DNA of 64,000 bases from Adiantum capillus-veneris. Taxonomy: Eukaryota > Streptophyta > Polypodiopsida > Polypodiales > Pteridaceae. A program made the translations under genes and the position numbers. The notes under the pieces are model-generated. The model searched no databases. It was not told the origin of the DNA and saw only the letters and a list, made by a program, of their open reading frames with translations. This document shows positions 34,710 through 45,739 of the stretch, one piece after another (within the stretch, counting starts at the first letter, position 1; each line of letters starts with the position of its first letter). The stretch is taken from the NCBI GenBank assembly GCA_014529385.2, contig CM043956.1, positions 66,016,281 through 66,080,280 of the forward strand, in the 5' to 3' direction.

Positions 34710-35841
34710 TGTGCACACACACAGTGCCTCTATAACGACCCGACACACACTCTTGGGAAGATACACACACACACTATGGGCAACCACTCGGCTTACACAA
34801 CACACCTGGCCGAGACAGGGAACACACCTCTGGAGTGAGAGGAGAGAGACTATCCACTTGCCCACTCCACACAGACACACACACACACACACACACCCAA
34901 AAAACTCAGCTCAAAAGAGGAGAATTTCTGATGTTTAGATACAAATGAGCTTGGGCCAACACCAATGGGGCAAATAGCTCACACAGTATGGTAAAATAAA
35001 CCAGATACAATCACAAACTAGAGCAGACACTTCGCTCATAGGAGAAACTTACACAAAAAAACAGCAGGAAAAGAGTGAGGAATTTGGCAAAATGGACAGC
35101 GCCATCGCGTCCGGAACGGCCCAAAACCCCAGTCTACAATGTCAAAGTGCTCAAATCCCGACCTCGGATGAGCAGTTTACGGGCAAAACAGGCTCCAAAA
35201 TGAGCAAAAACACACCTGCGGCTGTTCCTCCTCTCTTCTCCATGTTTTTTCTGGTCTTCTCTCTCTTTTTTTCAGTTCCCACACTTAGATTTATTAGTTG
35301 GGCACCCTTGGCCTTTTAGATGACCTCAAACGGACCCCGAACAGGCCAAAAACTGACCTCGCAGTGCATAGTTGTCACCTTTTTGCATCATTCGCACACC
35401 TGGCACTCAGATTTTTTCCAATAATTCATCTCACCACCACGTGAAGTGGCCCCAAAAAGTGGTCCTAATGATGACCTTTCTCCATAACTCTCACAAGAAA
35501 ACACCCACATTGTGTCCGTCCTCATCCGCGTGCAAATATTGACCTCGTTCGCCCTCCTGACGCCACTAGATGCCATCTGACGCACCTGCTGACCTCACGT
35601 CGTCGGCCAGCGGATAACTTCCTCGAGAAGTTTTACGCGCTACCAACTCCTCTTTATTGTAGAAAAACACAATGGTACTAGTAACGATGAAAATAGATGC
35701 ACTATGTACATGGTGTCCTACCTGTACACATGTGGGCCCCACGTAACCACCTGGCTCTGGAAAATGGGCAATACTTTATTTGATGCACCATGCATGGGTA
35801 TGTACATATGCGCAATCCCTTGCTCCAAAAAACTCCTGACA
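34710..35841 (-). repeat. Tat 5' LTR
   Basis: 1132 bp, from tgtgcacacacac to ctcctgaca on the plus strand; pairs with 27171-28314. Downstream of it on the plus strand the target acgtaatcacgc resumes copy B. Confidence 0.9.
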
Positions 35842-36580
35842 ACGTAATCACGCATCTTGTACTTTTACGTTCATACTCTATGTACCATATGTTTTCGTGC
35901 GTATATATGTCGTCAAAAGAGTGGCGTAGCCAACCATCTCTTATGGCATTGTGAATGTAAATTATTAACGATGCTAATAATTTTCATGACTATGTTTTTT
36001 TTAAAGTCTATGATCTATGTAGGATTCATCAAAGAATTGATTTTATGAAGACAAACTTGGTGACAATAAAAGATTTATGAAGATATGTTTGGTGATGTCA
36101 TATTGATGACAACATGAAGATATGTTTGGTGATACGATAGTGATGACAAGCTACATAGAAGATTCATGGAGACACTTCTGATTACAAGCTAATCGATAGC
36201 CTTTACACCTCTTTATTGAACCTTTGTATTCATTATTGTATTTGATAGGATAGGAGTAATGTAACTCCTCATAAAACATTCATTGTAAAAGGAGTGATGT
36301 AGCTCCTCATGAACATTTGTATATTTAATGATTTTTATAATATAACGGTGGGTGTATATAGGGCTGTGGGTTTTTCCCTTGATCCCCCAAGGGTTTTTTC
36401 ATCCACAGTTAGGGACCCTTATTTGAGCGGGGGTGTTGAGCTTCTATGTGAAGCTACTAAATATATGGCTTCTCTATATATGGCACCTAGGTCCCCTCTA
36501 TATATACATCATCTCATGTGTGTATTCTACACACTTTGGGGTTCTATTTTTGTGCTCTCTCTTTCTCTCTCAACAATTAA

Positions 36581-37319
36581 TAAGTAAAAGAAGCTAGGAG
36601 GGTGAAGTTACCAAAGTTCCAAGCCTTATATTGGGCCTCCCCCAAATAAATCTTCAACAGCCTATGAGGAAGGAAGGGGTCTGTGTAAGTTTCAAAGGGC
36701 TTTTTAAACAAACTCTTGCTTGGTGTAGCCACATAGAAGTCACAATTGACAAGGTCATGCTCTTCTTCGTCCAGATCATCAGGTAGAAGGAGGCTATCCA
36801 CCGCAATCGAAGGAGTCCAAATCGTTTCAATGTAGCCACTCAACAGGAACTTTCTGCACTGACACACCAGCGGGTCATTTTGCAATCATTTTCCATAGCT
36901 TTCCATGAATTTCCTCATTAAATTTGGAGTTGATTCTAGCCATCCCTTTTGTTCGAGATTGTGTGCATCTTGGATGGTGTGTTGGTTTGCATGGATTCTC
37001 TTTAGCCTTTCCACTACTGAGTGAGGTATGTCCATAATGTAGACCTTGAACCCGGTAGCTCTGTAAAGAGAACCTACTAATGTGTCAGCGGCTTCATTCG
37101 TCAAGCCTGCGGGATCGAATTTCACGATAGTGTTGGGAAATCCCAAGTTTGAGGTGCATAACAATATCCCTTGGACTATGGGTGACAAGGGTGGAGCAAG
37201 GGCATCATAGCCTAGTTGTGCCAAGGCTCCATCCCACCAAAAACTTGTTGAAAGGCATAACAAGTAAGTTTTCTGAGTCCCATAGAATGAAAGTATGTTG
37301 AAAGGGATGGCAAATCAGG
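36581..37319 (-). pseudogene. Unidentified ORF with internal TGA, copy B
   Basis: Counterpart of 10252-10990. The same TGA interrupts the frame (36886-36888). A few amino-acid differences from copy A (for example DSLLLPDDLDEEEH against DILLLPDDLDEKEH) are scattered. Function unknown; 37320-37738 is spacer shared with copy A. Confidence 0.5.
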
Positions 37320-37860
37320 TTACACGACAAAAGCAGTTACATAGCAAATAAGTATGTATAGTGAATTAGTTTGACACAACAGAAAAGCACAGCAAACTCG
37401 AGGCTCAATTGAAAAAATTTGACTTGGTTGCTCAGAGTGATCAAACAAGGATAGAGAGTAGGATTTGATTGAAATAATGGGAATCGACTGAAATTATAGA
37501 AGACGATCAAGTATTGAGCATATAAATCTGCCCCAGCCAGCCAACTCCAATGTGCAGGTTCATTGATCTATGTGGTAAGCACTTCTTGCTGCTGTTGTGT
37601 GCCTGACTAGTCAGCATAGCTCAAGTTTCATCTCAACCAGCTAGCAATCAAGGCATGGATTCACCAAAACATGCATTCTTTCTCTCACAAGCAAGTCAAT
37701 AAGCAGCTAGTTGCTCTAGTTCAAGCATTTGGTTGAAAGAACAACACTGAATTAGATTACACACAGAGCAACAGAAGCTCTGATGGAAGAATGCTATTGG
37801 TGAAGTCCCCCTTGGAGCGATTTTAAGTGAATCAAATTTAGACACTCCACTAAAATAACG

Positions 37861-37862
<2 letters not shown>

Positions 37863-37944
<82 letters not shown>
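37863..37944 (+). repeat. (GA)n microsatellite
   Basis: About 80 bp of GA repeat after 'aacgggg', immediately before the LINE 3' fragment. Confidence 0.9.
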
Positions 37945-37947
<3 letters not shown>

Positions 37948-37961
37948 GGAGAAAGAGAGAG

Positions 37962-38204
37962 TGAGTATCACACACTACTTGAATGCTCAGCTTTTGACCA
38001 CATTAGGTACTCTTTTCCCCATATATTCAGCCATGAGCTCTCCCTACATACCTTCCTCTCCCAACCACGATGTGGAATCTCTATTGCGACGCCCATTTCA
38101 GCCATTTTTGAGCATCGAGAGTCACTTATGACCTCCACTCACACCATTTGACATATTCATTTTCTCCCATAGGTCATATTTGACCTCCAAGGACGATAAT
38201 AGAA
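37962..38204 (+). mobile_element. LINE 3' end fragment, plus strand
   Basis: Matches the last roughly 240 bp of the LINE at 41221-41465 (cagcttttgaccaca, cccatatattcagcc, gtcatatttgacctcc) and runs into a CT repeat (38205-38335) exactly where the other copies have their TC tail. Confidence 0.75.
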
Positions 38205-38211
38205 CTATCTA

Positions 38212-38271
<60 letters not shown>

Positions 38272-38290
38272 TCTCCCTTTTCTCTCTGTC

Positions 38291-38335
<45 letters not shown>
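38205..38335 (+). repeat. (CT)n microsatellite between two LINE pieces
   Basis: Slightly interrupted CT run; its left edge is the 3' end of one LINE copy and its right edge is the 5' truncation point of the next. Confidence 0.9.
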
Positions 38336-39774
38336 TCTTTACCATTGAAGATGTATGTTGCACGCTTGAGAAACTTGTTACCCTCAAGGTAGGGGACCTT
38401 CAAGGTGTCAAGGCTGAAATGATTAAATGAACAAGCAAGAAAACACGATATTGGATATGCGATATGTTTAACCTTGCACTTAATCATGGCATGCCTCATG
38501 ATGGGAGTGAAAATCGGATCAAACCTTTGCACAAAGGAGGAAATGTAAACAATGTGAACAACTATCACACTATAATGGTTGGTTCTTTGATGGAAAAGCT
38601 ATTTGGATGTATCATGGAGATGAAGATAAGTGAGTGGGCTGAAAAGAACGGCAAACATGCGCTAGGCCAAGCAGGTTTTCGAAAGCATCATAGCACTATT
38701 GATCACCTTGTCACTCTTCGAGTTCTTATGGAAGCGTCTCGATTGAAAGGAAAAAATTTGTATTGTTTCTTTGTGGATGTCAAGAAAACTTTTGACATGG
38801 TAACGCGAGGAAATCTTTGGAGATGTCAGCAAAGCCTTCAAGTGCCAAGAGAATTTATGCATGCAGTCTTTCGCATCTACCAAAAAGTGATATGTCGACT
38901 ACGTATGGGAGATGGAATTTCAAAATTTTTTGCAAGCACCATTGGTGTCAAACAAGAATGCCCACTTTCCCCAACCCTCTTTGGGCTACTCATTAATGAA
39001 TTGGAATGCATGGTTCTTGATTTTATGCAGCAAGAAGGCATAGAAGAGGTTAAGATCGGAAATGCGGTGATCATGATTTTGCCTTATGTCGATGATGTAG
39101 TGCTCTTGGCACATACCTTAAAAGATGCACAAAAGCTTATGAGTGTCTTGGAACGCTTTTGCCTACATAGCGGGCTGATCGTGAATGGATCCAAAACCAA
39201 GGTTATGCTTGTATAGACCCTCAATGATGAAAATCCATGCATTGTATACAACAATGAGCAACTTGAAGTGGTAGATAGCTTCAAGTACCTTGTCCTCGAG
39301 GTTCCATCCAAATATAGATGGAAGTATTGCGCAATGCGTCGCTTGGAAGCCGGAAAGAGGGCTTATTATGCATTTGAGAACATGTGCAATGCTAGAGAGA
39401 TCAAGTGTTGGGCTCTCAAAAAGTACCTCTTTGACACATTGCTGACACCGATGCTTCTTTATGGAGTGGAGGTGTGGAGTGGTAGCATCGGGAAGTCTAC
39501 TTGGAAAGAGTTTGAGAATGTCCAAAAGCGTTTTCTCACCAACTTTCTCCAAGTCAATGTCATGTATGCTTGAGAGTCAGTCGCTCGCTTCCTGCATCAT
39601 TGCCTACATCATTACTAGAAGGCTCTAGAAGAATCTAGAAGGATCTAGAAGATTTTAGAAGGTTCTAAAAGTATAAGGAGATTCTAGAAGTTTCTCGAAG
39701 CTTGGAGAAGATTATGGAAGAACCTAGAACCTTGTCATACATCTCAGATCCCAGGAAGAGCCTTACAACCACCT

Positions 39775-39957
39775 CCTCTGGTTGAGATTCAAGGACATGA
39801 CGAATATGAGGTCGAGAAAGTCCTAGATTCTCGAGTTTCACATGGCAGGTTACATTACTTGGTGCATTGGAAAGGCTATGATGCCACTAAACGAACCTGG
39901 GAACCAGCACACAATCTTCATCATGCATCTCTCAAAGTCCAAGAGTTCCATCAATAG
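39775..39957 (+). pseudogene. Chromodomain end of a chromovirus integrase
   Basis: About 60 codons ending at TAG 39955-39957. EYEVEKVLDSRVSHGRLHY followed by LVHWKGYDATKRTWEP is a classic chromodomain, including the aromatic residues that hold methylated histone tails (Tyr, Trp of HWKGY, Trp of TWEP). In chromoviruses this module directs integration toward marked chromatin. Everything upstream of it in pol has been deleted, so it is an isolated fragment; a few in-frame codons after the stop resemble the usual Pro/Arg-rich tail. Confidence 0.85.
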
Positions 39958-40074
39958 CATCCATGGAAGCCCAAGTCAAGGAGCACCACTGCTCCTCGTG
40001 GAACTCGTCGCTAGAGGAGGGGGTAATTTCATGGATTCTTGAGATTCAGTCGCTGCCTACATCATTACTAGAAG

Positions 40075-40375
40075 GCTCTAGAAGAATCTAGAAGGATCTA
40101 GAAGATTCTAGAAGGTTCTAAAAGTATAAAGGAGATTCTAGAAGTTTCTAGAAGCTTGGAGAAGATTATGGAAGAACCTAGAAGTTTTTGGAAAGCTCTA
40201 GAAATTTGCAGAAGGTTCTAGAAGAACTAGAAGCATCAAGAATTTTCTAGAAGCTTAGAGAAGATTCTGGAAGAATCTAGAAGTTTCTGGAAAGCTCTAG
40301 AAAATTGAAGAAGAATCAAGAAGGTTCTAGAAGATTCTAACCTCCTCAAGAGGAACCTAGAAAGTTCTAACCTCC
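40075..40375 (+). promoter_or_regulatory. Array of heat-shock elements in the chromovirus LTR
   Basis: Perfect alternating nGAAn/nTTCn units occur at 40101-40118 (4 units), 40136-40153 (4), 40211-40223 (3), 40260-40272 (3), 40280-40292 (3) and 40320-40337 (4), with many imperfect ones between. Three or more contiguous units is the usual definition of a heat-shock factor binding site. They sit 60-300 bp upstream of the TATA box. Heat responsiveness is inferred, not shown. Confidence 0.7.
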
Positions 40376-40399
40376 TCAAGTAACCTCCTCAAGCACTAG

Positions 40400-40407
40400 T
40401 ATAAATA
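40400..40407 (+). promoter_or_regulatory. TATA box of the chromovirus LTR
   Basis: tataaata in 'actagtataaataggggtc', a good plant TATA context, downstream of the heat-shock-element array. Confidence 0.75.
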
Positions 40408-41465
40408 GGGGTCTTGGGCCACAAGCCCCTCAGTCTTGCCAACACCAGTTGTGAGGCTCCTATGAGGAAATCCCTCTTCTAGTTCTTATGTTCAAATCTT
40501 GTCCTTGCAATCAAGCCTTGTCTTGTACTCAAGTCATGTAATCCAAGTCTTGTATCTAGCTCTCTTAATAAAGTATTAAGTCTTATAATCAATATTAATC
40601 TTATCATCAAGTCCAAGTTCTTGTACTTTGTGAGCGCCTCCTCTTGCTCTCTTTTAGCTCTATACGCGCTCACAACAGTCAAGACACAAACACCCTACAT
40701 GCTCTTATTTCTTGAGTCCGGATCGCTTCTGATTGAGGTCTTGGGCATGCAAAGGGTTGTGGAGTACATGCTTAAGACACAACGTAGCCCTTGGTATCGA
40801 CTTCCTAGAATCGCCTATGAAGCAAGAAAAAAGGTCCAAAAGATATACAAGAGAAAATTACTAAGTTCGGGGTGGATGCTTGACATCAAGAAATGGTTTG
40901 GAAGATGGGATGCATGTCACTTGGTTAAGGATGCATCGATCGACTCCCAAGTTAATGATGCCTTCTTACAATGCCAATGTATCATGGCTTGGGAGAAATC
41001 ACAAGGTTCTCGCTTTAGCCACCATTACACCACATACATTGCCCCAAACTCTTCTTATCCAAACGCGGTAACCGAAACCATCCCTACATCCTTGAGCCCA
41101 TCCCATTGAGTGCAATCCACACCGTTGCCTCCATTCTCTACGCTGCGAGACAGGACATTGGGGCACTCACGAGGAGTCTCATCGACTTTGCACTTTATGC
41201 CCTCGCCAAGTGCGAAAGAGTGAGTACCACACACTACTTTAGTGATCAGCTTTTGACCACAATAGGTCCTCTTTTCCCCATATATTCAGCCATGAGATCT
41301 TCCTACATACCTTCCTCTCCCAACCACGATGTGGACTCCCTATTGCGACGCTAATTTCAACCATTTTTGAGCATTGAGAGTCACTTATGACCTCCACTCA
41401 CACCATCTGACATGTTCATTTGCTCCCATAGGTCATATTTGACCTCTGAGGACGATAATAGAACT

Positions 41466-41485
41466 CTCCCTCTCTCTCTCTCCCC

Positions 41486-41525
<40 letters not shown>

Positions 41526-41622
41526 AGCTCTCTTTCTCTCTAGAGGTAGTCTCTCTATAGATAGAAAGAGAGAAAGAGAGCTAGAGAGAAATAGAGCTAG
41601 AGAGAGACTACCTCTAGAGAGA

Positions 41623-41654
<32 letters not shown>

Positions 41655-41656
41655 CT

Positions 41657-41752
<96 letters not shown>

Positions 41753-41799
41753 AGAGAGAGAGAGATAGAGAGAGAGAAGGGGGAGAGAGAGAGAGACAT

Positions 41800-41889
<90 letters not shown>

Positions 41890-41890
41890 G
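41466..41890 (+). repeat. (CT)n to (GA)n block with internal hairpin
   Basis: CT-rich to about 41535, then GA-rich to 41886. At the switch, tctctctagaggtagtctct (about 41536) is the complement of agagactacctctagagaga (about 41605), separated by about 45 nt. Long frames here encode only Ser-Leu repeats. Confidence 0.85.
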
Positions 41891-42380
41891 ACCATATTAG
41901 GTAAAGTGGGAAAATCCCAATTCCCAGGTTGGACAATTTTCAATATATCATGTACAAAATATTGAGATTTTGTCAAAAATTTGAGTTTTCTTAAGGTCTC
42001 ATTCCACTTTATGCACATACAATACACAATGAAAACAACTAAAATTCCATGGTTTCAATCAATTGGATTATTAGGAGACTAGTACATTGCATCCGTTATC
42101 GTTGTCTATGTTCTAGTGTCCTACCTACAACTTATCTCAACATGGAGAGCTTGGTTTCTAGGTACAGCACTTGTCCAAGTTAATGTAAAAGTGACTCAAG
42201 GTTCACAACATGTGAAAGCAAGGATCCATTGAGGAATACAATCCACTTGGCTATGCTTCCTTACTTTAATGCATGTGACATTCAAGCAAGGTCCACTTCT
42301 AATCTAGAACTTCTTAATTTGAGGCATTGGGCATACATAAAATATGTAGCATATGCTCTATTGCCTCATAGGAAGGTTGG
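41891..42380. other. Spacer, nothing recognised
   Basis: AT-rich single-copy-looking sequence between the microsatellite and the first array units; no convincing frame or repeat. Confidence 0.5.
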
Positions 42381-45120
42381 TTTCAAGGTGCACTTATCCA
42401 AGCTAGCCCATCTTGGAGAAATGATGGAGCTTTCTTCTCTCCTTGTTGCAATGAGACTAGCTTGGACAAGTGGTGGACCTTTGCTTCTCTCTATGTTTCA
42501 ATAGAGTTAGCTTGGACAAGTGCTAGACCTTGGAACAAAACCCCCATGTAAAACATATCATGGGTATTCCAAGTGATTAGAAAGATTACCATTTAAGATA
42601 TAACCTTATAGGTTGGATAATTGGATCCTAGCTTGGAGAAATGGTGGACCTTTGATTCTCTCCATGTTTCAATGGAGCCTACCTTGGAGAAATGGTGGAT
42701 CTTGCATCTATCCATGTTTCAATGGAGCCTAGCTTGGACAATTGGTGGACCTTTGCTTCTCTCTATGTTTCAGTAGAGTTAGATTAGACATGTGGTGGAT
42801 CTTCAAACTAAACCAACTACTATCAATGTTTCCTAGCTTGGACAAGTGGTGGAGTGTTTCTCCTCTCCATGTTTCAATGGAGCTTAGCTTGGACAAGTGT
42901 TGGACCTTAAAACAGAAATCCCATGTACAACATAGCATGGATTTTCTAGATTTCAATGGAGTCTAGCTTTAACAAATGGTGGAGATTTCATGCATCCATG
43001 TTTCAATGAAACTAGCTTGGACAAGTTGTGGACCTTGTAACACCCCCCCCCCCCCCCCCATGTACAACATATCATTGGTTTTCTAGGTGATGTAAAGGAA
43101 TACCATTCAAGATATAAACTTATAGCTTGGATAAGTAGTTGACCTTATAACCAAATTCATCATAATACAATGAAATATAGGTTAGACAATTCCTAAATCT
43201 TGAGACCAAACCTCCCATTCTATTAGAGATAATATATCGGATAAGTGGTGGACCTTCTATTATTTTCCCATGCCTAGTTTAGACAACCGGTACCCTTTGC
43301 AGCTCTAAAGGATGGACGAGTGGTGGAGCCTTGTTTCTATCCATGTTTTAATGGATCCTAGTTGGGGCAAGTGGTGGACCTTGGAAAAAAGCTTCCATGT
43401 ACAACATATATGAGGTTTTCCATGTTTTAATGGAACCTAGCTTGTACAAATGGTGAAGCTTGCTTCTCTCCATGTTGATCTTGGAGCTAAAACTTAGATA
43501 ATTGGTGGAGCTTTTCTTTTCTACTCTTCATAATACAATGAAGTATAGACTAGTTACCTGGTGAATCTTAACACTAGAATGGTAACAGGACACTTTTATG
43601 TCCTTGGAAACTTTTGTGTCCTGTTAAGTGACCGTTTTGCTTGAATTATTTGAAGAGTATGAAAATGAATTTCTAGGTTCTATATATCCACAAAGTTGCC
43701 TTATGATCTGAAAAAAACTTAGCATTTTGTTTGGAGTATCGATCTCACCATTTACCTTACTCTTGCACAACATTTTTGAACCTAAATTGTGTGAAAAAAC
43801 GGGTATTGTTTTTGGCTTTGTTTCAATATTTGGCAACTATACCACTCTAAACTTCATGTTTGTGAGGTTTAGATGGCTAGAGGTTAGGCCTTCATAGTTC
43901 TCAACATGTTTTGATTCTTGTCGAGAGAGCTAAGTGTTAAAATTGAAAGTTATGACCAATTTACAAGAATTACATAATCCTGTTTATTGGCCAAAATAAA
44001 CACTTTTATGATGTTTTTGGTGGCTTTCTTGATATCCAAATTCAATTTTGATTGTGTAAGTGTAATGTATAACATAAAGCTAATCTTCCTTGAGTTTTGG
44101 GGGACCTAATATGCTATATAGCATAGTATATGATGAAGGTTGAGTTTTTACAATACATTTTAGAGTAGCAAGTATAACTTTATCAATATTGCTAGTTTCT
44201 TAGGCCAATTGTGTGTATTTTGTAGGTAGTAACCATATCTAATCATAGACTACAAACTTGGCTAGATATTGAGTAGTTTCTATTGGTTTCTAGAGGTCAT
44301 AATGCTAAACCCAGTTATTTCATGTTTGCTGTATTTAGCACTTTATCATTGTCCCCAAGGTTCCAATTGTAAGAGATCCGTTATCCTTTTGACATGCTCC
44401 ATGGCTCCTTTTGAATCCAAAGGCCCAAGGGAACTAAGAAAACATGTATATAGTATCTGTATTGAGTGTGACTATAGAAATTTTGATGATAGGTCCGCAG
44501 AATGGCAAAAATGAAACTTTTTGGTACCTTTTTTTTTTGCCCAAAAAAAACATTACTGAGTTAAAGGAAACCATATGTTTTGGTCACCAACCCATTGAAG
44601 TTAACGGGGCATTTTATCTCATGTCCTACAAAAATCCCCACTCTTATTTATATGCAATCAACCGTAAGAAAGTGCTATTTTGGGCAAAATGCATTGGTCC
44701 ATCAACTTTGGAGGCTTGTAGTGACCAAGGGATGAGAAACATTACAAGTTTCTCTACTATGGTTTTGGAAATTTTTCCCAAAACCCTGAAAGGACACTTT
44801 TATGTCCTATTAGGTTACCATTCTTCCCATTTTACTAGAGATGATAGGTTGGACAAGTGGATCAACCTTCTATCATTTCTCCATGCCTATATTAGACAAT
44901 TAGTAGACCTAGCATCTCTCTATGTTGTCTAGAGATGAGCTTGGACAAGTGATGGACCTGCTTTTCTCTTCCCTTGGTTTACTAGTTTGAAGACTCACTA
45001 TATATACTTTCTTAGATCTAGCTTGAACAAGTGGTGGGCCTTGTATCCACAACCTTAATCCATTACAAAAAAGTATATGAAACAATAACATAGGAATCTT
45101 GGTTTGAAGGTCAAGCAATT
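42381..45120 (+). repeat. Degenerate tandem array, first direct block
   Basis: Built from two alternating modules: ttggacaagtggtggacctt and ctccatgtttcaatggagcc, about 60-65 bp per pair. Units are dense at 42400-43060 and thin out at 43240-43520 and 44830-45030. The intervening sequence (43560-44820) has no gene; short duplicated phrases such as aggacacttttatgtcc (43584, 44789) recur. A C run of 16 lies at 43043-43058. Confidence 0.75.
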
Positions 45121-45452
45121 AGGTTCCAAATGCACATAATAATATATTTTCCACCCATAAGAAAAGAAAGTTAAATATGTTATTTCATACCAAATTGACA
45201 AAGGTAACGTCCAAGAATTCTAGCTTTGCATCTTGTTAGATCTAAACCTTCATCAAGGCGACATGCATGTATACATCAACTTTGAAGCCATTCAAGAATA
45301 CATGCACTTAGATTCCATAGTTTTCTTTTCAAAGTCTTTTAGGTTCTATAAGTCTTTTACATAAAGGATGTTATGATAAAAATTTTGAAGCAAACATTTG
45401 TGCCCAAGAAAAATATCCCTCTCACATATTTAAAGTCCATGAATTCTCTAAT

Positions 45453-45739
45453 GGGTGAAAGCATGTTAACCTGTCGCGCTTTTTGTGCTAGTTAGCAGTT
45501 TCAAGTTAGCACATATTCAAAAAGTTGGGCGTCCGGTAATTTTTTAACAAATAATATCAAAATTTGTCAGAGGTTGTACATTTGGATTCTTTGTTTCAAG
45601 TGCTTTCTGTTGATATATCATATGCCATAGATCTGGAGATTTAGCTCAAGTTATTGTACTAGTTAGCATATGTCAAAATTGTGCTAGTTAGCATTGTCCG
45701 GGACATGAAAAAGCATGACAGGTTAACATGCTTTCACCC
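45453..45739 (+). mobile_element. MITE with about 33-bp terminal inverted repeats, copy 1
   Basis: 287 bp. The left end gggtgaaagcatgttaacct is mirrored at the right end; the inverted repeats match over about 33 bp with few mismatches. It is flanked by a 4-bp duplication taat (45449-45452 and 45740-ish). No coding capacity. The motif gctagttagca occurs three times inside. A second copy lies at 61972-62259 in the opposite orientation. Confidence 0.85.

Larger units (their letters stand above)
27171..35841 (-). mobile_element. Tat-lineage Ty3/gypsy retrotransposon, nearly intact
   Basis: An 8.67-kb element on the minus strand with LTRs at 27171-28314 and 34710-35841 (TG...CA ends), a 4-bp target duplication acgt, a primer site at 34691-34703, a roughly 1-kb leader, gag-protease (33693-31666), pol (31669-28343) and a purine-rich stretch next to the 3' LTR (minus strand ctaggggatggg, near 28320-28335). 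Two RNase H domains in tandem between RT and integrase place it in the Tat lineage. The LTRs differ by roughly a dozen substitutions plus one indel at the outer end, so insertion is recent. Both reading frames are open, so it could be functional. Confidence 0.92.
25324..36575 (+). mobile_element. Non-autonomous LTR element, copy B, split by the Tat insertion
   Basis: LTRs at 25324-25465 and 36434-36575; target duplication attaa at 25319-25323 and 36576-36580; primer site at 25466-25477; interior repeats at 25505-26450 and 26690-27110. Removing 27171-35841 and one acgt restores a colinear match to 7749-10246. The junction atcacgt / acgtaatcacgc compared with gcatcacgtaatcacgc in copy A proves the later insertion. 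Confidence 0.9.
19376..37738 (+). repeat. Segmental duplication, copy B
   Basis: Matches 1549-11409 in order and orientation. It is interrupted by the Tat element (27171-35841). Relative to A it lacks about 225 bp after 24213, has extra minisatellite units near 26940-27000 and a short tandem gain near 36100, and keeps a longer open gypsy frame. After ggttgaaa (37738) it continues into sequence not present after copy A. Confidence 0.92.
39558..40677 (+). mobile_element. Chromovirus (Ty3/gypsy) remnant with large internal deletion
   Basis: Inserted into the LINE with a 5-bp target duplication gtcaa (39553-39557 and 40678-40682). It keeps 172 bp of the 5' LTR (39558-39729), then jumps to the integrase C-terminus with a chromodomain, a purine tract (gaggaggggg, 40014-40023) and a full 3' LTR (40024-40677). 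The intact target duplication shows it entered whole and lost its middle later. Confidence 0.88.
40024..40677 (+). repeat. Chromovirus 3' LTR
   Basis: 654 bp, from taatttcatgg to cacaaca. It contains dense ctagaag-type repeats (40070-40375), a TATA box (40400-40407) and an aataaa (about 40566). The first 160 bp align with the 5' LTR fragment. Confidence 0.85.
38340..41465 (+). pseudogene. LINE (non-LTR) reverse transcriptase, 5'-truncated, interrupted by a chromovirus
   Basis: A non-LTR ORF2 remnant. RT motifs in order: NNVNNYHTIMVGSLMEKL (38550-38605), GQAGFRKHHSTIDHL (38665-38712), motif A FVDVKKTFDM (about 38770-38800; the usual KAFD is KTFD), GVKQECPLSPTLFGLLIN (38945-38997), motif C YVDDVVLLA (39085-39112) and SGLIVNGSKTKVM. 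The thumb region continues in frame beyond a TAG at 39214-39216 to SFKYLVLEVPS and KYLFDTLLTPMLLYGVEVW. After the inserted chromovirus the frame resumes at about 40683 (FLESGSLLIEVLGMQR, LSSGWMLDIKKWFGRW). A further TGA lies near 38429. The endonuclease domain is absent. The 3' end is followed by (CT)n. Dead copy. Confidence 0.85.

Noticed and set aside
41614-42027. Long minus-strand frame of Ser-Leu repeats
   Set aside because: It is a translation of the GA/CT microsatellite, open in several frames at once.
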